Source: Chitinophaga sp. 180180018-3 (lineage in GTDB: Bacteria; Bacteroidota; Bacteroidia; Chitinophagales; Chitinophagaceae). From it: a stretch of 64,000 nt of DNA. The translations under genes and the position numbers were made by a program. The notes beneath the pieces are model-generated. The model was not told where the DNA came from, did no database searches, and saw only the letters and a list, made by a program, of their open reading frames with translations. Below are positions 25,317 through 34,399 of this stretch, piece by piece (positions within the stretch are counted from its first letter, which is position 1; each line of letters begins with the position of its first letter). The stretch is taken from the NCBI RefSeq assembly GCF_037893185.1, contig NZ_CP140772.1, positions 1-64,000 on the forward strand, read 5' to 3'.

Positions 25317-26972
25317 CTATTGTTTCTTTGAATACAGCTTGTAAAAGGTAACACCATGGGTATAATCATGCATACCACGGCAGAAATACACAGCGCCGGA
25401 TTTGTCCTGCCCAATCAGCCCCGCACCTGTGAAATTCACCCATTTAGCCAACCCGGTTTGTTTGTTTTGCAACGCTGCCGGAGCGCCCGGACTGGCGCCC
25501 GTTTCAGTGCCGGCATAACAATAAGCACTGTTGTGCGCAAAATCATAAGCCGTAAGCGAAGGGTTAACCCCCAGCATTGTACCGTCGTTCAGGCACATCA
25601 TGTTATTAAAGTATCTCTCGGGGTCAAGCGGCGGTATACCGATGTTACTGGTTCGCTTGTACTTTGGATCTGTTTCGAAAGACTGAAACACAAAGCTTTT
25701 CTGCGCGTAGCCATTCTTGTGCTCACTTACCATCACCCCCTCTTCAATATCAAACTGGCCAAGCCGGAAGTTGATGAAGTCAGGAAGCGTATAGCCGTAG
25801 AGGTATTGTCCTGTAAAATCAGTGAAGAAATATCCCAGGAAAACCGGCGCCCCCGGCGTGAGATAGTCGCTTTGTGCAGAAATGATCCCGGTGATTCGAT
25901 TGCCGGCATCCAGCTTGCAGACATAGTTGTAACAGGACGATTGGATGATGTCAAAGCCCATTGCGCCACTGATAACGTTGTTGTGCCAATAAAGATGACT
26001 GGATGAATTGGTGGCCGGTGCATAGTAATTCGTGAAATAGAGGTTGTTATTGATATCCGTCGCGAGGTTACGCGCCACTATCTTCACCTGTGCTACCGTG
26101 CCTTCATAATGAAGGCCACTTTCCGCCACGCTGCTCAGCTGTTTCAAAACGAGTGTACGGCTGACGGTATTTACTTTTTTGGTGTTGACATCCATCCTGC
26201 ACAACCGGAAAATATAGTTGTTAGCCGTGTCTGTACTGTTTTCGGAAGTTTCAGCAGAAAAGTATAGCGAGTTGCCATCGTAGGAAATAGTGCTTCCCAG
26301 TATGGTCTTTATTTTGAACGCAATGTTGCTGTCATCAGTTATGGCATCGTCGGGCTTTATCACTTTTTTTACCTGCGCACTGGTCATTTCGTAAACGCCG
26401 TAGGGATTGTCGAACCAGATGTTACCAGCGCCATCGCTATGTATGGAACGCACCAGTGTGAAGTTTTTTTGCGACAATGCTGCCACGTTTTCCGGTATCC
26501 AGTTCACCAGAGAGTCGACCCACAAAGTAGTGTCGGTACGCGCGTTGCCGGCCTGGAAATAAGTGATGTTCAATGGAGGCCCGTCAATGGTGATGCCGTT
26601 GGCTGTTACGGTAACAGGCCTGTGCGCGCCTACGCCCATATCTTTCGTAATCTGGAAACGGATTACATCTGCCTCTGGTTGTTTATTGTAGGTGGTGTAT
26701 ATCGGCGCAATCTTCATGGTGTCAATGATCTTCACTGATACCCCACCTATCTTGATTTCTGTGCCCGGCCGGTAAGGAAACAGGCGGCCTACAAAGGTGG
26801 CGGTATCACCCACCGCCAGCGTGCCGGGATACGACCAGTTCAGACGCCGGCTGCTGAAATTATTGGCCAGCCAGGGCTGATTATCTACCAGGGCTGTATG
26901 ATCATCCACCTTTCTACAGGCGGGCGCAAGGAGCAGTAGTAATAGAATGTATGATAACAGATGTTTCATCAT
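25317..26972 (-). CDS. Large surface lipoprotein, TonB-receptor associated
   Basis: 551 residues. A signal peptide ends in LLAPACRK, a lipobox with the cysteine near residue 19. Residues ~40-135 look like an IPT/TIG-type immunoglobulin-like domain (YPGTLAVGDTATFVGRLFPYRPGTEIKIGGVSV), and the rest is strand-rich with repeats such as DGAGNIWFDNPYGVYEMTS and NNLYFTNYY, suggesting a beta-propeller. No catalytic motif. It is the last gene of the operon encoding a FecR protein, a TonB receptor and a second lipoprotein. A substrate-capturing role in place of SusD is plausible but unproven. Confidence 0.82.
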   Translation of the reverse strand: MMKHLLSYILLLLLLAPACRKVDDHTALVDNQPWLANNFSSRRLNWSYPGTLAVGDTATFVGRLFPYRPGTEIKIGGVSVKIIDTMKIAPIYTTYNKQPEADVIRFQITKDMGVGAHRPVTVTANGITIDGPPLNITYFQAGNARTDTTLWVDSLVNWIPENVAALSQKNFTLVRSIHSDGAGNIWFDNPYGVYEMTSAQVKKVIKPDDAITDDSNIAFKIKTILGSTISYDGNSLYFSAETSENSTDTANNYIFRLCRMDVNTKKVNTVSRTLVLKQLSSVAESGLHYEGTVAQVKIVARNLATDINNNLYFTNYYAPATNSSSHLYWHNNVISGAMGFDIIQSSCYNYVCKLDAGNRITGIISAQSDYLTPGAPVFLGYFFTDFTGQYLYGYTLPDFINFRLGQFDIEEGVMVSEHKNGYAQKSFVFQSFETDPKYKRTSNIGIPPLDPERYFNNMMCLNDGTMLGVNPSLTAYDFAHNSAYCYAGTETGASPGAPAALQNKQTGLAKWVNFTGAGLIGQDKSGAVYFCRGMHDYTHGVTFYKLYSKKQ

Positions 26973-26974
26973 GG

Positions 26975-27805
26975 CTAGAAATTTTTGATCGGAACGATGG
27001 AAAAATTAAAGGAGATGCCTACGGTACGGCCACTCGCACGGTCTTTATAATTCCCGGGCGCCTGGTTGCCATATCCACTGATCAGCAACGTATAGGCGTG
27101 ACCGGGAACAACTTCCACGGACGTACGTGCCAGAAAGCGAGAGGTATCTCCCGGTTGATAAACTTTTATTTTCAGTGTGTCCATTCGCGTTATATCCAGC
27201 GGAATAAAAGGCGTATGATCGCCATAGTGTGTGGAGGCGGGTAGTGCAGCCGGTATCGCCTTGTTGATGGTAATAAATACATTGCCGTCGGTAGGATTCA
27301 GATTCACAATACGCAAACCTATTTTACCATCAGCAGGAGTGAAAGCATCATTCACGATCAACATGCGGTAACTGCCGAGGCTGTCGGCGTAAAATACCGT
27401 GGCGGCGCGATCGTTGTACAGCTGCACAGCACTACTGTCGAGGATCGTTTTGGAGGTATCCAGCAGGTATAAACGATGTGTGCCGGCGGTGAAGCGCATA
27501 TAGCTGATCCATTGTGTACGCTGTGTGTAAGGGTATGAATTTCCGAAGTTGACAGGATTCTGAAAGTACGGGTACTTTGCATCCCGCATATCTATCCGCG
27601 GCGTGTAGGTAGTATCGCGGCTATCGATTAATATCATATTGCCACGCTGGTTGGCAGTAGACTGCCCGATCAGCGAATACGAGGCATTATAGAAATTGAT
27701 CTGCGCTGCAGCCGTTTGCTGTTCCCAGCTCATATCCACTTCCTTTTTACAGGCGCCAGGCAATAGTAGCAGACAGCACCATCCGGCTATTTGAAAAAAA
27801 CGCAT
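26975..27805 (-). CDS. DUF4397-like lipoprotein, TonB-receptor associated
   Basis: 276 residues. The signal peptide ends with LLLPGACKK, giving a lipidated cysteine near residue 19. The mature part contains two immunoglobulin-like repeats with the DUF4397 style: FYNASYSLIG, YMRFTAGTHRLYLLDTSKTILDSS, LRIVNLNPTDGNVFITIN, and AYTLLISGYGN near the end. Function unknown; such lipoproteins often accompany TonB receptors. The gene lies 10 bp after the receptor gene; an earlier ATG that overlaps it is less likely. Confidence 0.8.
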   Translation of the reverse strand: MRFFQIAGWCCLLLLPGACKKEVDMSWEQQTAAAQINFYNASYSLIGQSTANQRGNMILIDSRDTTYTPRIDMRDAKYPYFQNPVNFGNSYPYTQRTQWISYMRFTAGTHRLYLLDTSKTILDSSAVQLYNDRAATVFYADSLGSYRMLIVNDAFTPADGKIGLRIVNLNPTDGNVFITINKAIPAALPASTHYGDHTPFIPLDITRMDTLKIKVYQPGDTSRFLARTSVEVVPGHAYTLLISGYGNQAPGNYKDRASGRTVGISFNFSIVPIKNF

Positions 27806-27815
27806 ATGATGTTGA

Positions 27816-30800
27816 TTAGAATGCATAAGTGAATTGTAAAAGCAGGTATCTGCCCGGTTTATATTTTGTGTAGATATTATCGCCAGCGAAATAGGTCTTA
27901 TTACCCGATCCGATCAGAGGATACTCCTTGTCGTAGCGCTGATTGTAGTTATGATCTTCAATGATGCGGTATTCCTGGTTCAGCAGGTTTTGAATACTGA
28001 TTTTCACCTGCAACGACTTTACAAGTCTTTGCGTGATGGAGAGATCCAGCAGGTGCATGGGCAGCTGTAACAGATCCGGACGGTTGTATACATCGGTAGT
28101 GCTGGTGTCGGAAGGGGTACGCACGCTTTTGGCGTAGATACGTGGCCCATTCACGTTATACACCAACCCTATCTTGGTGCCACTGGCAACGTTCTCGTAA
28201 AAGATACCTGTATTCAGGATGTAGGGCGACTGCCCCTGTAACGGACCTCCGGGTTTGTGTAAAGTATCGGTAGCATAATCGTTGTTGGATTTGCGACGTA
28301 CTGTTTCACTTTTGATCAAAGAGCCATTGAATACGAACGACAGATGCCGGAAGAAATTACCCGGAATAAAGGAGAGGCTCTTTTTAACTTCTGCCTCAAG
28401 GCCCCACAGACGGCCGCTCACCGAATTGTCGAACGTAATGTTCGTAAAGCTGAAAACATCCGCCACTGTGCTGCTGGTAACTTCCTGGCGCATCTTTTCG
28501 ATAGGATGATCGAGGTACTTGTAAAACGCGCCGATGTTGAACATCTCGCTGCGATTGTTGCGCGGATATAATTCTGCGCGGATATCGTAGTTGTCGATCA
28601 CGGCAGTCACCACATGGGCATTACCCGTGATCTGTTCGTTGTTCTGGAAATCAAAATCGCCATAAGGGGTGAGCTCGCGGAAATCGGGGCGATTCACGGT
28701 ACGGCCATAGCTGCCGCGTATCACGATGGTGCTGTCGGGCTGATAACTGGCATTGAATGAAGGCAGTATGATCGTCTTCTTTTTATCAATATTCACTTCT
28801 TCCACTGAGCTGCCGCCTTCTGCACCGGGCTTCGCTCCGGAAAGTCGCTGCCGGTCATATTCTCCGCGCACACCTACGTTAAAAGTGAAATGCCTGCCGG
28901 CCTTCCAGTCGCCCATCAGATAGAACGCATTGTATTGCTCACTGGCAGTATAGGCGTCAGTAGGAGAGGTTGCATCGTAGATAGCAAGACCGGTACCATC
29001 TGTGGGAAAATAATGCGTGGACCAGACTTTCGACAGGTCTTCCGGACGGAACTGCACCAGTGGTAAATTCGTATACCCGTAGCCGGTATTCCAGTTGAGG
29101 TCGCCGTTAGGACCGTAGTATTCGTCGGTCGACAGGCCCGCCCTGTTCACGCGAAAGAAGCGACGTCCTACCTGCCGGGTCTTGAAAAGCTCATAGCCAC
29201 CTGCTTTCAGCGTAAATGACGGCGTGAGATGGAAAGTATAGTCAACGGAGGCATTGTACACCTGTTCCAGATTCCTGATGAAAAGACGGGATATCATACC
29301 GGAATGGATGTCATCGGCGCCGCCATTGGAGCCGAGTGCGAGCCAGGCTACACTATCCACCGTGATGGGATAACGCTTCCCGAAGTGGCTGATGCGCATA
29401 TCGGGAATACTCTGCAGGTCGTGTGTATAGCCGATATTCCATGCCAGCTGCTGCCGCTCATCTTTCAACTGATGTACGCCGTTCAGGTTACCGGAATACA
29501 GCATGCGTTGCTGGAAAGACAGGAAATAGTCCTGTTTGAAAATGTCATTGAGATAATATTCCGGCAAAGCATTGGGCCGGCTATTGTCGATGTTGGTTTG
29601 CCTTTTCCCGTCGTTCACATAAAAATTGCGGAAGGAGATGCTGTTCCTGTCATTCAGCTTCAGGGTGAGGTTTTCCAACACATTGATCTTGCCGGTTTCT
29701 GTAGTTTGCTGGCTGTTGGTGATGCGGTTTTTATCACCGTATGCCTGTCCGCCGTCAGTAAGCGTAACATATTCTGCGTTGGTATTACCACGCTGGCGGT
29801 AGATATCGAAGGCAGTGGTTTCTTTGGTATAGGTAATAGAGGTGAGATCGTATAACCTTGCCCTGCCCAGCTTCCAGCTGTTGTAATAGTTAACAAACAG
29901 CTGCAGATCGGGCAGGCTATAACGCTTGCCTGGCGATAAGGTAGTATTGAAGCCTTTCAGGTAATCTTCGTTTGATACGCCATGTACACGGCGGTTACTT
30001 TCGAATACGCCCGGAGAGAATTTTGGCAGCTTACGGCCGCCATCATCGAAACCCAGGAAATCGTATTTACCGCCGGTATAACTATTGATGTTTGTAAAAT
30101 TTGACCCATCGCGTGCAGCCAGCTGCACACCAATATCAAAATGTTTAACAGGCATGGCGTTTTTTGTATATACCCTGATGGCCGCACCGGCATAATCAGC
30201 TACAAGGTCTGCCACGGGCGATTTATACACCAGTATTTTGTCGATGATGCTGCTCGGCAGCAGATCGTAGGCAAAGGCCTTGTTGAATAATTCCGTGGAT
30301 GGCGCCAGATTGCTGTTGAGATAGGTGAGGTTATATCGCTCATTCATCCCGCGTACTACGATGAAGCGGTCATCTACTACTGTTACGCCTGAAATGCGCT
30401 TCACAATTTCTGCAGCGTTGCGATCGGCTGTTTTGGAGATGAGCTCGCTGGAGATGCCTGAAACCACGCCCGTAGCGCCTTTGATCTCCTGTACCAGCTG
30501 TTGCTCGGTGCTGTGCGTGACGGCCCTCACTTTACGGGGACCGCTGCCTACAGTCACCTCTTTCAGGGAACCGCCGCTCTGCATTTTTACGTCATAGGAT
30601 GTGGCACGTCCGCTCTCTGCCTGTACTTTAGACAGCACGGCGCGCTGATAGCCGATATAGGTAACTACCAGTGTATAGGTGTTGACCGGTACTTCCGGCA
30701 GCTGGTAATATCCCTTGTTGTCGGTGATGGCGCCGATGCTGGTACCGTCGAGTTGTACAGTGGCGCCGGGAAGAGGACTGGATGTTTCAAAATCTACCAC

Positions 30801-31190
30801 GCGCCCGCGAATCGTACCGCTGCCAGCTCCGGGATGCGCCTTGGGCCCAAGTTTTACGGCAATGGTATGTGCCTCAACCTGGTAGAGGATGCCATAGGTT
30901 TGTACCAGCTCTGTAAGTAATTGTTTGAGTGGCACCTGTTTCCAGTTGGCATGTTCCACCCTGATGCTGCTTAGTGAAGCACGATCGTAGGAAAAGCTGT
31001 AATCGCTTTGCCGGTCTATCTCAGCCATCACGGCGGCGAGATGTGTGTGTTGCATTGCGATGGTGACCGGTTGCTCCATCGACGGTGTTTGTGCCTGCGC
31101 ATAAGTTGCGAAGAACAGCCATAGCAGGCATAGTAGCTTCCTCCATTTTCTTTTTGGATGGATTGCGCTGGTTTGTCTAAATTTGTTCAT
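27816..31190 (-). CDS. TonB-dependent receptor with STN signalling domain
   Basis: 1124 residues. Signal peptide to about residue 34; STN secretin/TonB N-terminal domain (~42-112, VTIAMQHTHLAAVMAEIDRQ); carboxypeptidase-regulatory-like domain (~125-205, IRGRVVDFETSSPLPGATVQL); plug (~225-345) and a 22-strand barrel ending in YLLLQFTYAF. The STN domain normally contacts FecR to signal ligand binding, which fits the fecR gene 61 bp upstream. There is no susD gene; two lipoproteins follow instead. The substrate is unknown. It may be a peptide, glycan or metal complex; no iron-specific residues were recognised. Confidence 0.94.
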   Translation of the reverse strand: MNKFRQTSAIHPKRKWRKLLCLLWLFFATYAQAQTPSMEQPVTIAMQHTHLAAVMAEIDRQSDYSFSYDRASLSSIRVEHANWKQVPLKQLLTELVQTYGILYQVEAHTIAVKLGPKAHPGAGSGTIRGRVVDFETSSPLPGATVQLDGTSIGAITDNKGYYQLPEVPVNTYTLVVTYIGYQRAVLSKVQAESGRATSYDVKMQSGGSLKEVTVGSGPRKVRAVTHSTEQQLVQEIKGATGVVSGISSELISKTADRNAAEIVKRISGVTVVDDRFIVVRGMNERYNLTYLNSNLAPSTELFNKAFAYDLLPSSIIDKILVYKSPVADLVADYAGAAIRVYTKNAMPVKHFDIGVQLAARDGSNFTNINSYTGGKYDFLGFDDGGRKLPKFSPGVFESNRRVHGVSNEDYLKGFNTTLSPGKRYSLPDLQLFVNYYNSWKLGRARLYDLTSITYTKETTAFDIYRQRGNTNAEYVTLTDGGQAYGDKNRITNSQQTTETGKINVLENLTLKLNDRNSISFRNFYVNDGKRQTNIDNSRPNALPEYYLNDIFKQDYFLSFQQRMLYSGNLNGVHQLKDERQQLAWNIGYTHDLQSIPDMRISHFGKRYPITVDSVAWLALGSNGGADDIHSGMISRLFIRNLEQVYNASVDYTFHLTPSFTLKAGGYELFKTRQVGRRFFRVNRAGLSTDEYYGPNGDLNWNTGYGYTNLPLVQFRPEDLSKVWSTHYFPTDGTGLAIYDATSPTDAYTASEQYNAFYLMGDWKAGRHFTFNVGVRGEYDRQRLSGAKPGAEGGSSVEEVNIDKKKTIILPSFNASYQPDSTIVIRGSYGRTVNRPDFRELTPYGDFDFQNNEQITGNAHVVTAVIDNYDIRAELYPRNNRSEMFNIGAFYKYLDHPIEKMRQEVTSSTVADVFSFTNITFDNSVSGRLWGLEAEVKKSLSFIPGNFFRHLSFVFNGSLIKSETVRRKSNNDYATDTLHKPGGPLQGQSPYILNTGIFYENVASGTKIGLVYNVNGPRIYAKSVRTPSDTSTTDVYNRPDLLQLPMHLLDLSITQRLVKSLQVKISIQNLLNQEYRIIEDHNYNQRYDKEYPLIGSGNKTYFAGDNIYTKYKPGRYLLLQFTYAF

Positions 31191-31251
31191 ACGTAAACTT
31201 TAAAAACAATTGTTTTTGTGCCTCCGCCTGCCAGCGGGGGCATTTTTATAA

Positions 31252-32208
31252 TTAGTGAATCAGAATGGTATCGCCTTTTGCCTGGAAGCTGAAACCATGA
31301 ATAAAGGCCATGTTGTGTAAGATGACCTCCAGTGGTGTTTGCTCAAAGGTGGCCGTGAAGCGCGCATGGCGGAAAGCGCCCTCCGGCCAGATGATCTTTT
31401 TGTGATAGCGGGCTTCCAGCCTGTGAAGTGCCGCTTCCAGCGGGATATCGTCCATCACGATAACACCGCGCTTCCAGTTGGTTTCATTGTCTGTGGAAAA
31501 ATGCTGTGTAACGAAGGTTCGCTGTTCCTTGCGGTAGATAAGCCTGAAGCCCGGCTGTAATACCATGGTGCTGTCGGCTTGCTTTATGGCTACCTTTCCG
31601 GCCGACAGAGATACGCTGGTGCTGTGCTCTCCCGGCCATGCCTCCATATTGAAATGCGTGCCCAATACAATGGTCTGTAAGCCGCCACCATCAACGGTAA
31701 ATGGTATTGCCGCCGGCGCCACTTCAAAATAAGCTTCTCCTGATAAATTGATCCGGCGGTTGAGAATGTTGAAGCTGTCGTTGAGCTGTATGCGCGCACC
31801 CGGCGTAAGCCAGATATGGCTGCCATCGGGAAGGGTAAGTCTTTTTACGATGGTAGTGACGTTGTTGATCTCGCGGATAGTAAGAGGAGCGGGTGCCTTG
31901 TGCTTTACCACCGGTCTTGAAAGCCACAGCCCGCCAGCAGCCAGCAGCAGTACAGAGGCAGCCGCCATCCACCGATAAAATAACCGGCGCGGGCGGCGCT
32001 GTACCAGGAATGGCGACAACCGCTCGTCCAGTTCGGCTGCCATCCGCGCGGGCATAGGTGGTGCGCTGTCATTCCAGCCTTCATCAAGCAAGTGCTCCAG
32101 CGCATCAACGCTATGTTGTTGCAGATACAGCCATATGATCCTGCGCTCTTCTTCGGTACAGGTATTATCAAAATATCGTTGTAGCATTTGCGGATTCATC
32201 ACTGCCAA
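31252..32208 (-). CDS. FecR-family anti-sigma factor/sensor
   Basis: 318 residues. The cytosolic N-terminal region (1-~78) is helical (QRYFDNTCTEEERRIIWLYLQQ), followed by a single membrane helix at ~79-100 (WMAAASVLLLAAGGLWLS). The periplasmic FecR domain (~120-220) contains TLPDGSHIWLTPGARIQLN and LSGEAYFEVAP, and the C-terminal domain ends EVILHNMAFIHGFSFQ, an STN-like fold. It relays the state of the TonB receptor to the sigma factor, which is encoded divergently 129 bp away. Start could be three codons later. Confidence 0.94.
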   Translation of the reverse strand: MAVMNPQMLQRYFDNTCTEEERRIIWLYLQQHSVDALEHLLDEGWNDSAPPMPARMAAELDERLSPFLVQRRPRRLFYRWMAAASVLLLAAGGLWLSRPVVKHKAPAPLTIREINNVTTIVKRLTLPDGSHIWLTPGARIQLNDSFNILNRRINLSGEAYFEVAPAAIPFTVDGGGLQTIVLGTHFNMEAWPGEHSTSVSLSAGKVAIKQADSTMVLQPGFRLIYRKEQRTFVTQHFSTDNETNWKRGVIVMDDIPLEAALHRLEARYHKKIIWPEGAFRHARFTATFEQTPLEVILHNMAFIHGFSFQAKGDTILIH

Positions 32209-32218
32209 TGATTTATTT

Positions 32219-32234
32219 GTGCTACTACTAGCAC
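32219..32234. promoter_or_regulatory. Palindromic site between fecR-like and fecI-like genes
   Basis: GTGCTA-CTAC-TAGCAC, a perfect 6+4+6 inverted repeat, lies 10 bp upstream of the fecR-like start. TAGCAC recurs just before the sigma gene start (32331-32336). It may be a regulatory site shared by the divergent genes; no binding protein is known. Confidence 0.35.
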
Positions 32235-32298
32235 GTGAAATCGCTTGTTCACCTCAACGCAAAAACGGCGGATAGGGTTGAATTAACAATTTGGTAAT

Positions 32299-32330
32299 GT
32301 TGTACTACGGAGATGCGCTTCCTATATTTG
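32299..32330 (+). promoter_or_regulatory. Promoter of the fecI-like sigma gene
   Basis: GTTG (32299-32302), a 20-bp spacer and TATATTTG (32323-32330) closely match TTTG-N19-21-TAnnTTTG. The -7 element ends 7 bp before the ATG, implying an almost leaderless mRNA. Confidence 0.55.
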
Positions 32331-32337
32331 TAGCACT

Positions 32338-32895
32338 ATGAGCCTCGCTGCTACGTATGATAAGGAAAGGGCGTTTACAGGCCTGTACCAGGCCTCGCGC
32401 GACAGGCTGTATCATTATCTGCGTAACTATTCACACGACGATCACCTGCTGCAGGATCTCATGCAGCAATGTTACCTGAAAATATGGGAGAGGATGGAAG
32501 AAGTGCAGGACCTGGAGCATGCACTCCCGCTGCTGAAAACGATCGCGCGCAACCTGCTGATAGATGTGATCCGTCGCCGCATGAAGGAAGATACTACCTG
32601 GCTCGAAACCGTGAAAGAAGAAGTGGAACAGCTGGTAACGTTGCCGGCAGAAAGCCCCCGGAAACCACTACAGGCACTGGATGTGGCCATCAGTCAGCTG
32701 CCGGACAACTGCCGGCAGGTTTATATTATGCACCGCGAAGAAGGCCTCTCTTACCGCGAAATATCTCTTCGTATGTCCGTTTCCGTTAGTATGGTAGAAA
32801 AACATATGAGTAAAGCTATACGTCTCCTGAAAAAAGACCTCATCACTAATGGCGATCTCCTGTTGGTAGTGGTGGCTGCCAGGTTGCTTTGCTGA
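32338..32895 (+). CDS. FecI-type ECF RNA polymerase sigma factor
   Basis: 185 residues. Region 2 (~12-80) contains LYQASRDRLYHYLRNYSHDDHLLQDLMQQCYLKIW and TIARNLLIDVIRRRMKED. Region 4 (~112-165) contains ISQLPDNCRQVYIMHREEGLSYREISLRMSVSVSMVEKHMSKA. It directs polymerase to promoters such as those of the TonB-receptor operon when released by the FecR protein encoded divergently. The divergent layout is less usual than the fecI-fecR tandem. Its last 50 bases overlap the convergent acetyltransferase gene. Confidence 0.94.
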   Translation: MSLAATYDKERAFTGLYQASRDRLYHYLRNYSHDDHLLQDLMQQCYLKIWERMEEVQDLEHALPLLKTIARNLLIDVIRRRMKEDTTWLETVKEEVEQLVTLPAESPRKPLQALDVAISQLPDNCRQVYIMHREEGLSYREISLRMSVSVSMVEKHMSKAIRLLKKDLITNGDLLLVVVAARLLC

Positions 32896-33403
32896 TCTCA
32901 AACCATTTATGAGGTACGCCTTCATCATCGAAAACGCCCGTTTGCCGGAATCCGTTTTTTTCCAGTACCCGTGCAGAAGCCATATTCTCAGCATCCGTCA
33001 TGGCATAGATAACTTCCTGTTGTAATTTGATGAAACCATATTCCAATAAGGCTTTGGTGCATTCTGTAGCATAGCCTTTACCCCAGTACTGTTTGATGAA
33101 CCGGTAGCCAAGATCATAATAGTTCACATGACCATTAACAGGTGTGGTAACCAATTTAAGGCCAGCCCAGCCAATGAACCTGTTAGTCGATTTCTCTATT
33201 ACTGCCCATCTTCCTATACCATTTTCCTCATATTGCTGGCGGATAAGACGGATCACTTCTTTGGACTGGTCAATATGTGTCAGTGGTTGATTTCCCAGGT
33301 ACAGGTGTACGTCTTTGTCGGAATCCAGTTCAAACATTCCCGCGGCATCTGATGGTATCAGCTCTCTCAAAATCAGCCGGGGCGTTGATATAAATATCTC
33401 CAT
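32846..33403 (-). CDS. GNAT acetyltransferase, RimJ/RimL type
   Basis: 185 residues. RimJ/RimL-like start (STPRLILRELIPSDAAGMFEL), motif A in YRFIKQYWGKGYATECTKALLEYGF and motif B AMTDAENMASARVLEKNGFRQTG. Substrate may be a protein N-terminus or a small molecule. The C-terminal 17 codons overlap the sigma factor gene on the opposite strand; both frames are well supported. Confidence 0.9.
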   Translation of the reverse strand: MEIFISTPRLILRELIPSDAAGMFELDSDKDVHLYLGNQPLTHIDQSKEVIRLIRQQYEENGIGRWAVIEKSTNRFIGWAGLKLVTTPVNGHVNYYDLGYRFIKQYWGKGYATECTKALLEYGFIKLQQEVIYAMTDAENMASARVLEKNGFRQTGVFDDEGVPHKWFEISKATWQPPLPTGDRH

Positions 33404-33501
33404 ACTCGCTTTTCATTTCAATTCTGCCCAATTTAACGGAACTATCTGTATTTACCACAGGAAACACGGGATGTTTTTTTCCTGCTTTTCATGTACCATG
33501 A

Positions 33502-34317
33502 TTATTTCTTCATCAGCAGGAAATTGCTGGCGCCATCGCTGGTTTTCTTCTGAAACTGGTTGGGAGAGAATCCGGCAAATTCTTTGAATACCCGGATGTA
33601 GTGGGATTGATCGGCATAATCGTTTTCAAAAGCGATATCGGAAAGTTTGCTGTAGTTATTCTTTTTCAGTTGCTCAAGTGAATACTGAAAACGGCAGATG
33701 CGGGAAAATAATTTCGGAGAGATGCCTACGCCCTGTTTAAACCGCCGCTCAAAACTCCGCTCAGTCAGTTGCAATTGTTGTTGAAGATCTTTCAGAGAAA
33801 TACTACCCCTGGAATCCATTATCTGCGCCAGCGCAAATTGCGTAATCTCATCTGAAGCACCGCTGTTTTTACTGATCTCGTCGAAAAGAAAAGCAGCTAT
33901 CACCTGTATCTTTTCTGTCAATGAAAGTGCATCTGCCAGTTTTTCTGTCAGCCGGTATTTACCGGAGGCCGACATCAGGTTGAGGTCCATACAACCATCT
34001 GTCAGCTCATTGGCATTGATACCAAAAACTGACCGGAGCGCGTTAGGATAACAGCAAACACCAATGGTACATATAGTACCGGTCAAACTCAGTTCTGTAT
34101 AGCGGGTCGACTGGCCATATACCATCAGATCGGGTAACTGTTTATCATCCTGGTAAAATGTGCAACTGGCCGATAATTGGAAGATCAGTCCTGGACAGCC
34201 GTCGGCCACAGGCCCGAATATCCTGGGCTCATGATCTGTTTCGTTATTCTCAAGTGTCCAGAAGTAACGAACATGGTTTTTCAGGTAAGCCGGTGGAAGA
34301 ATTTCCTGATATTTCAT
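33502..34317 (-). CDS. AraC-family transcriptional regulator
   Basis: 271 residues. The N-terminal domain (1-~150, PPAYLKNHVRYFWTLEN and FGPVADGCPGLIFQL) is the DUF6597 ligand-like domain. The C-terminal double HTH (~165-262) includes GSISLKDLQQQLQLTERSFERRFKQGVGISPKLFSRICRFQ and YADQSHYIRVFKEFAGFSPNQF. Its gene is divergent from the SAM-hydroxide adenosyltransferase gene with an 82-bp gap; that gene could be a target. Confidence 0.92.
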   Translation of the reverse strand: MKYQEILPPAYLKNHVRYFWTLENNETDHEPRIFGPVADGCPGLIFQLSASCTFYQDDKQLPDLMVYGQSTRYTELSLTGTICTIGVCCYPNALRSVFGINANELTDGCMDLNLMSASGKYRLTEKLADALSLTEKIQVIAAFLFDEISKNSGASDEITQFALAQIMDSRGSISLKDLQQQLQLTERSFERRFKQGVGISPKLFSRICRFQYSLEQLKKNNYSKLSDIAFENDYADQSHYIRVFKEFAGFSPNQFQKKTSDGASNFLLMKK

Positions 34318-34399
34318 CTTCAGATAATGAGATGTTAAGGTAAGATTTTTTAATGATTTGAAATGAAGCCCCTAAATTTAGGACCTAATCAGGTTCTTT

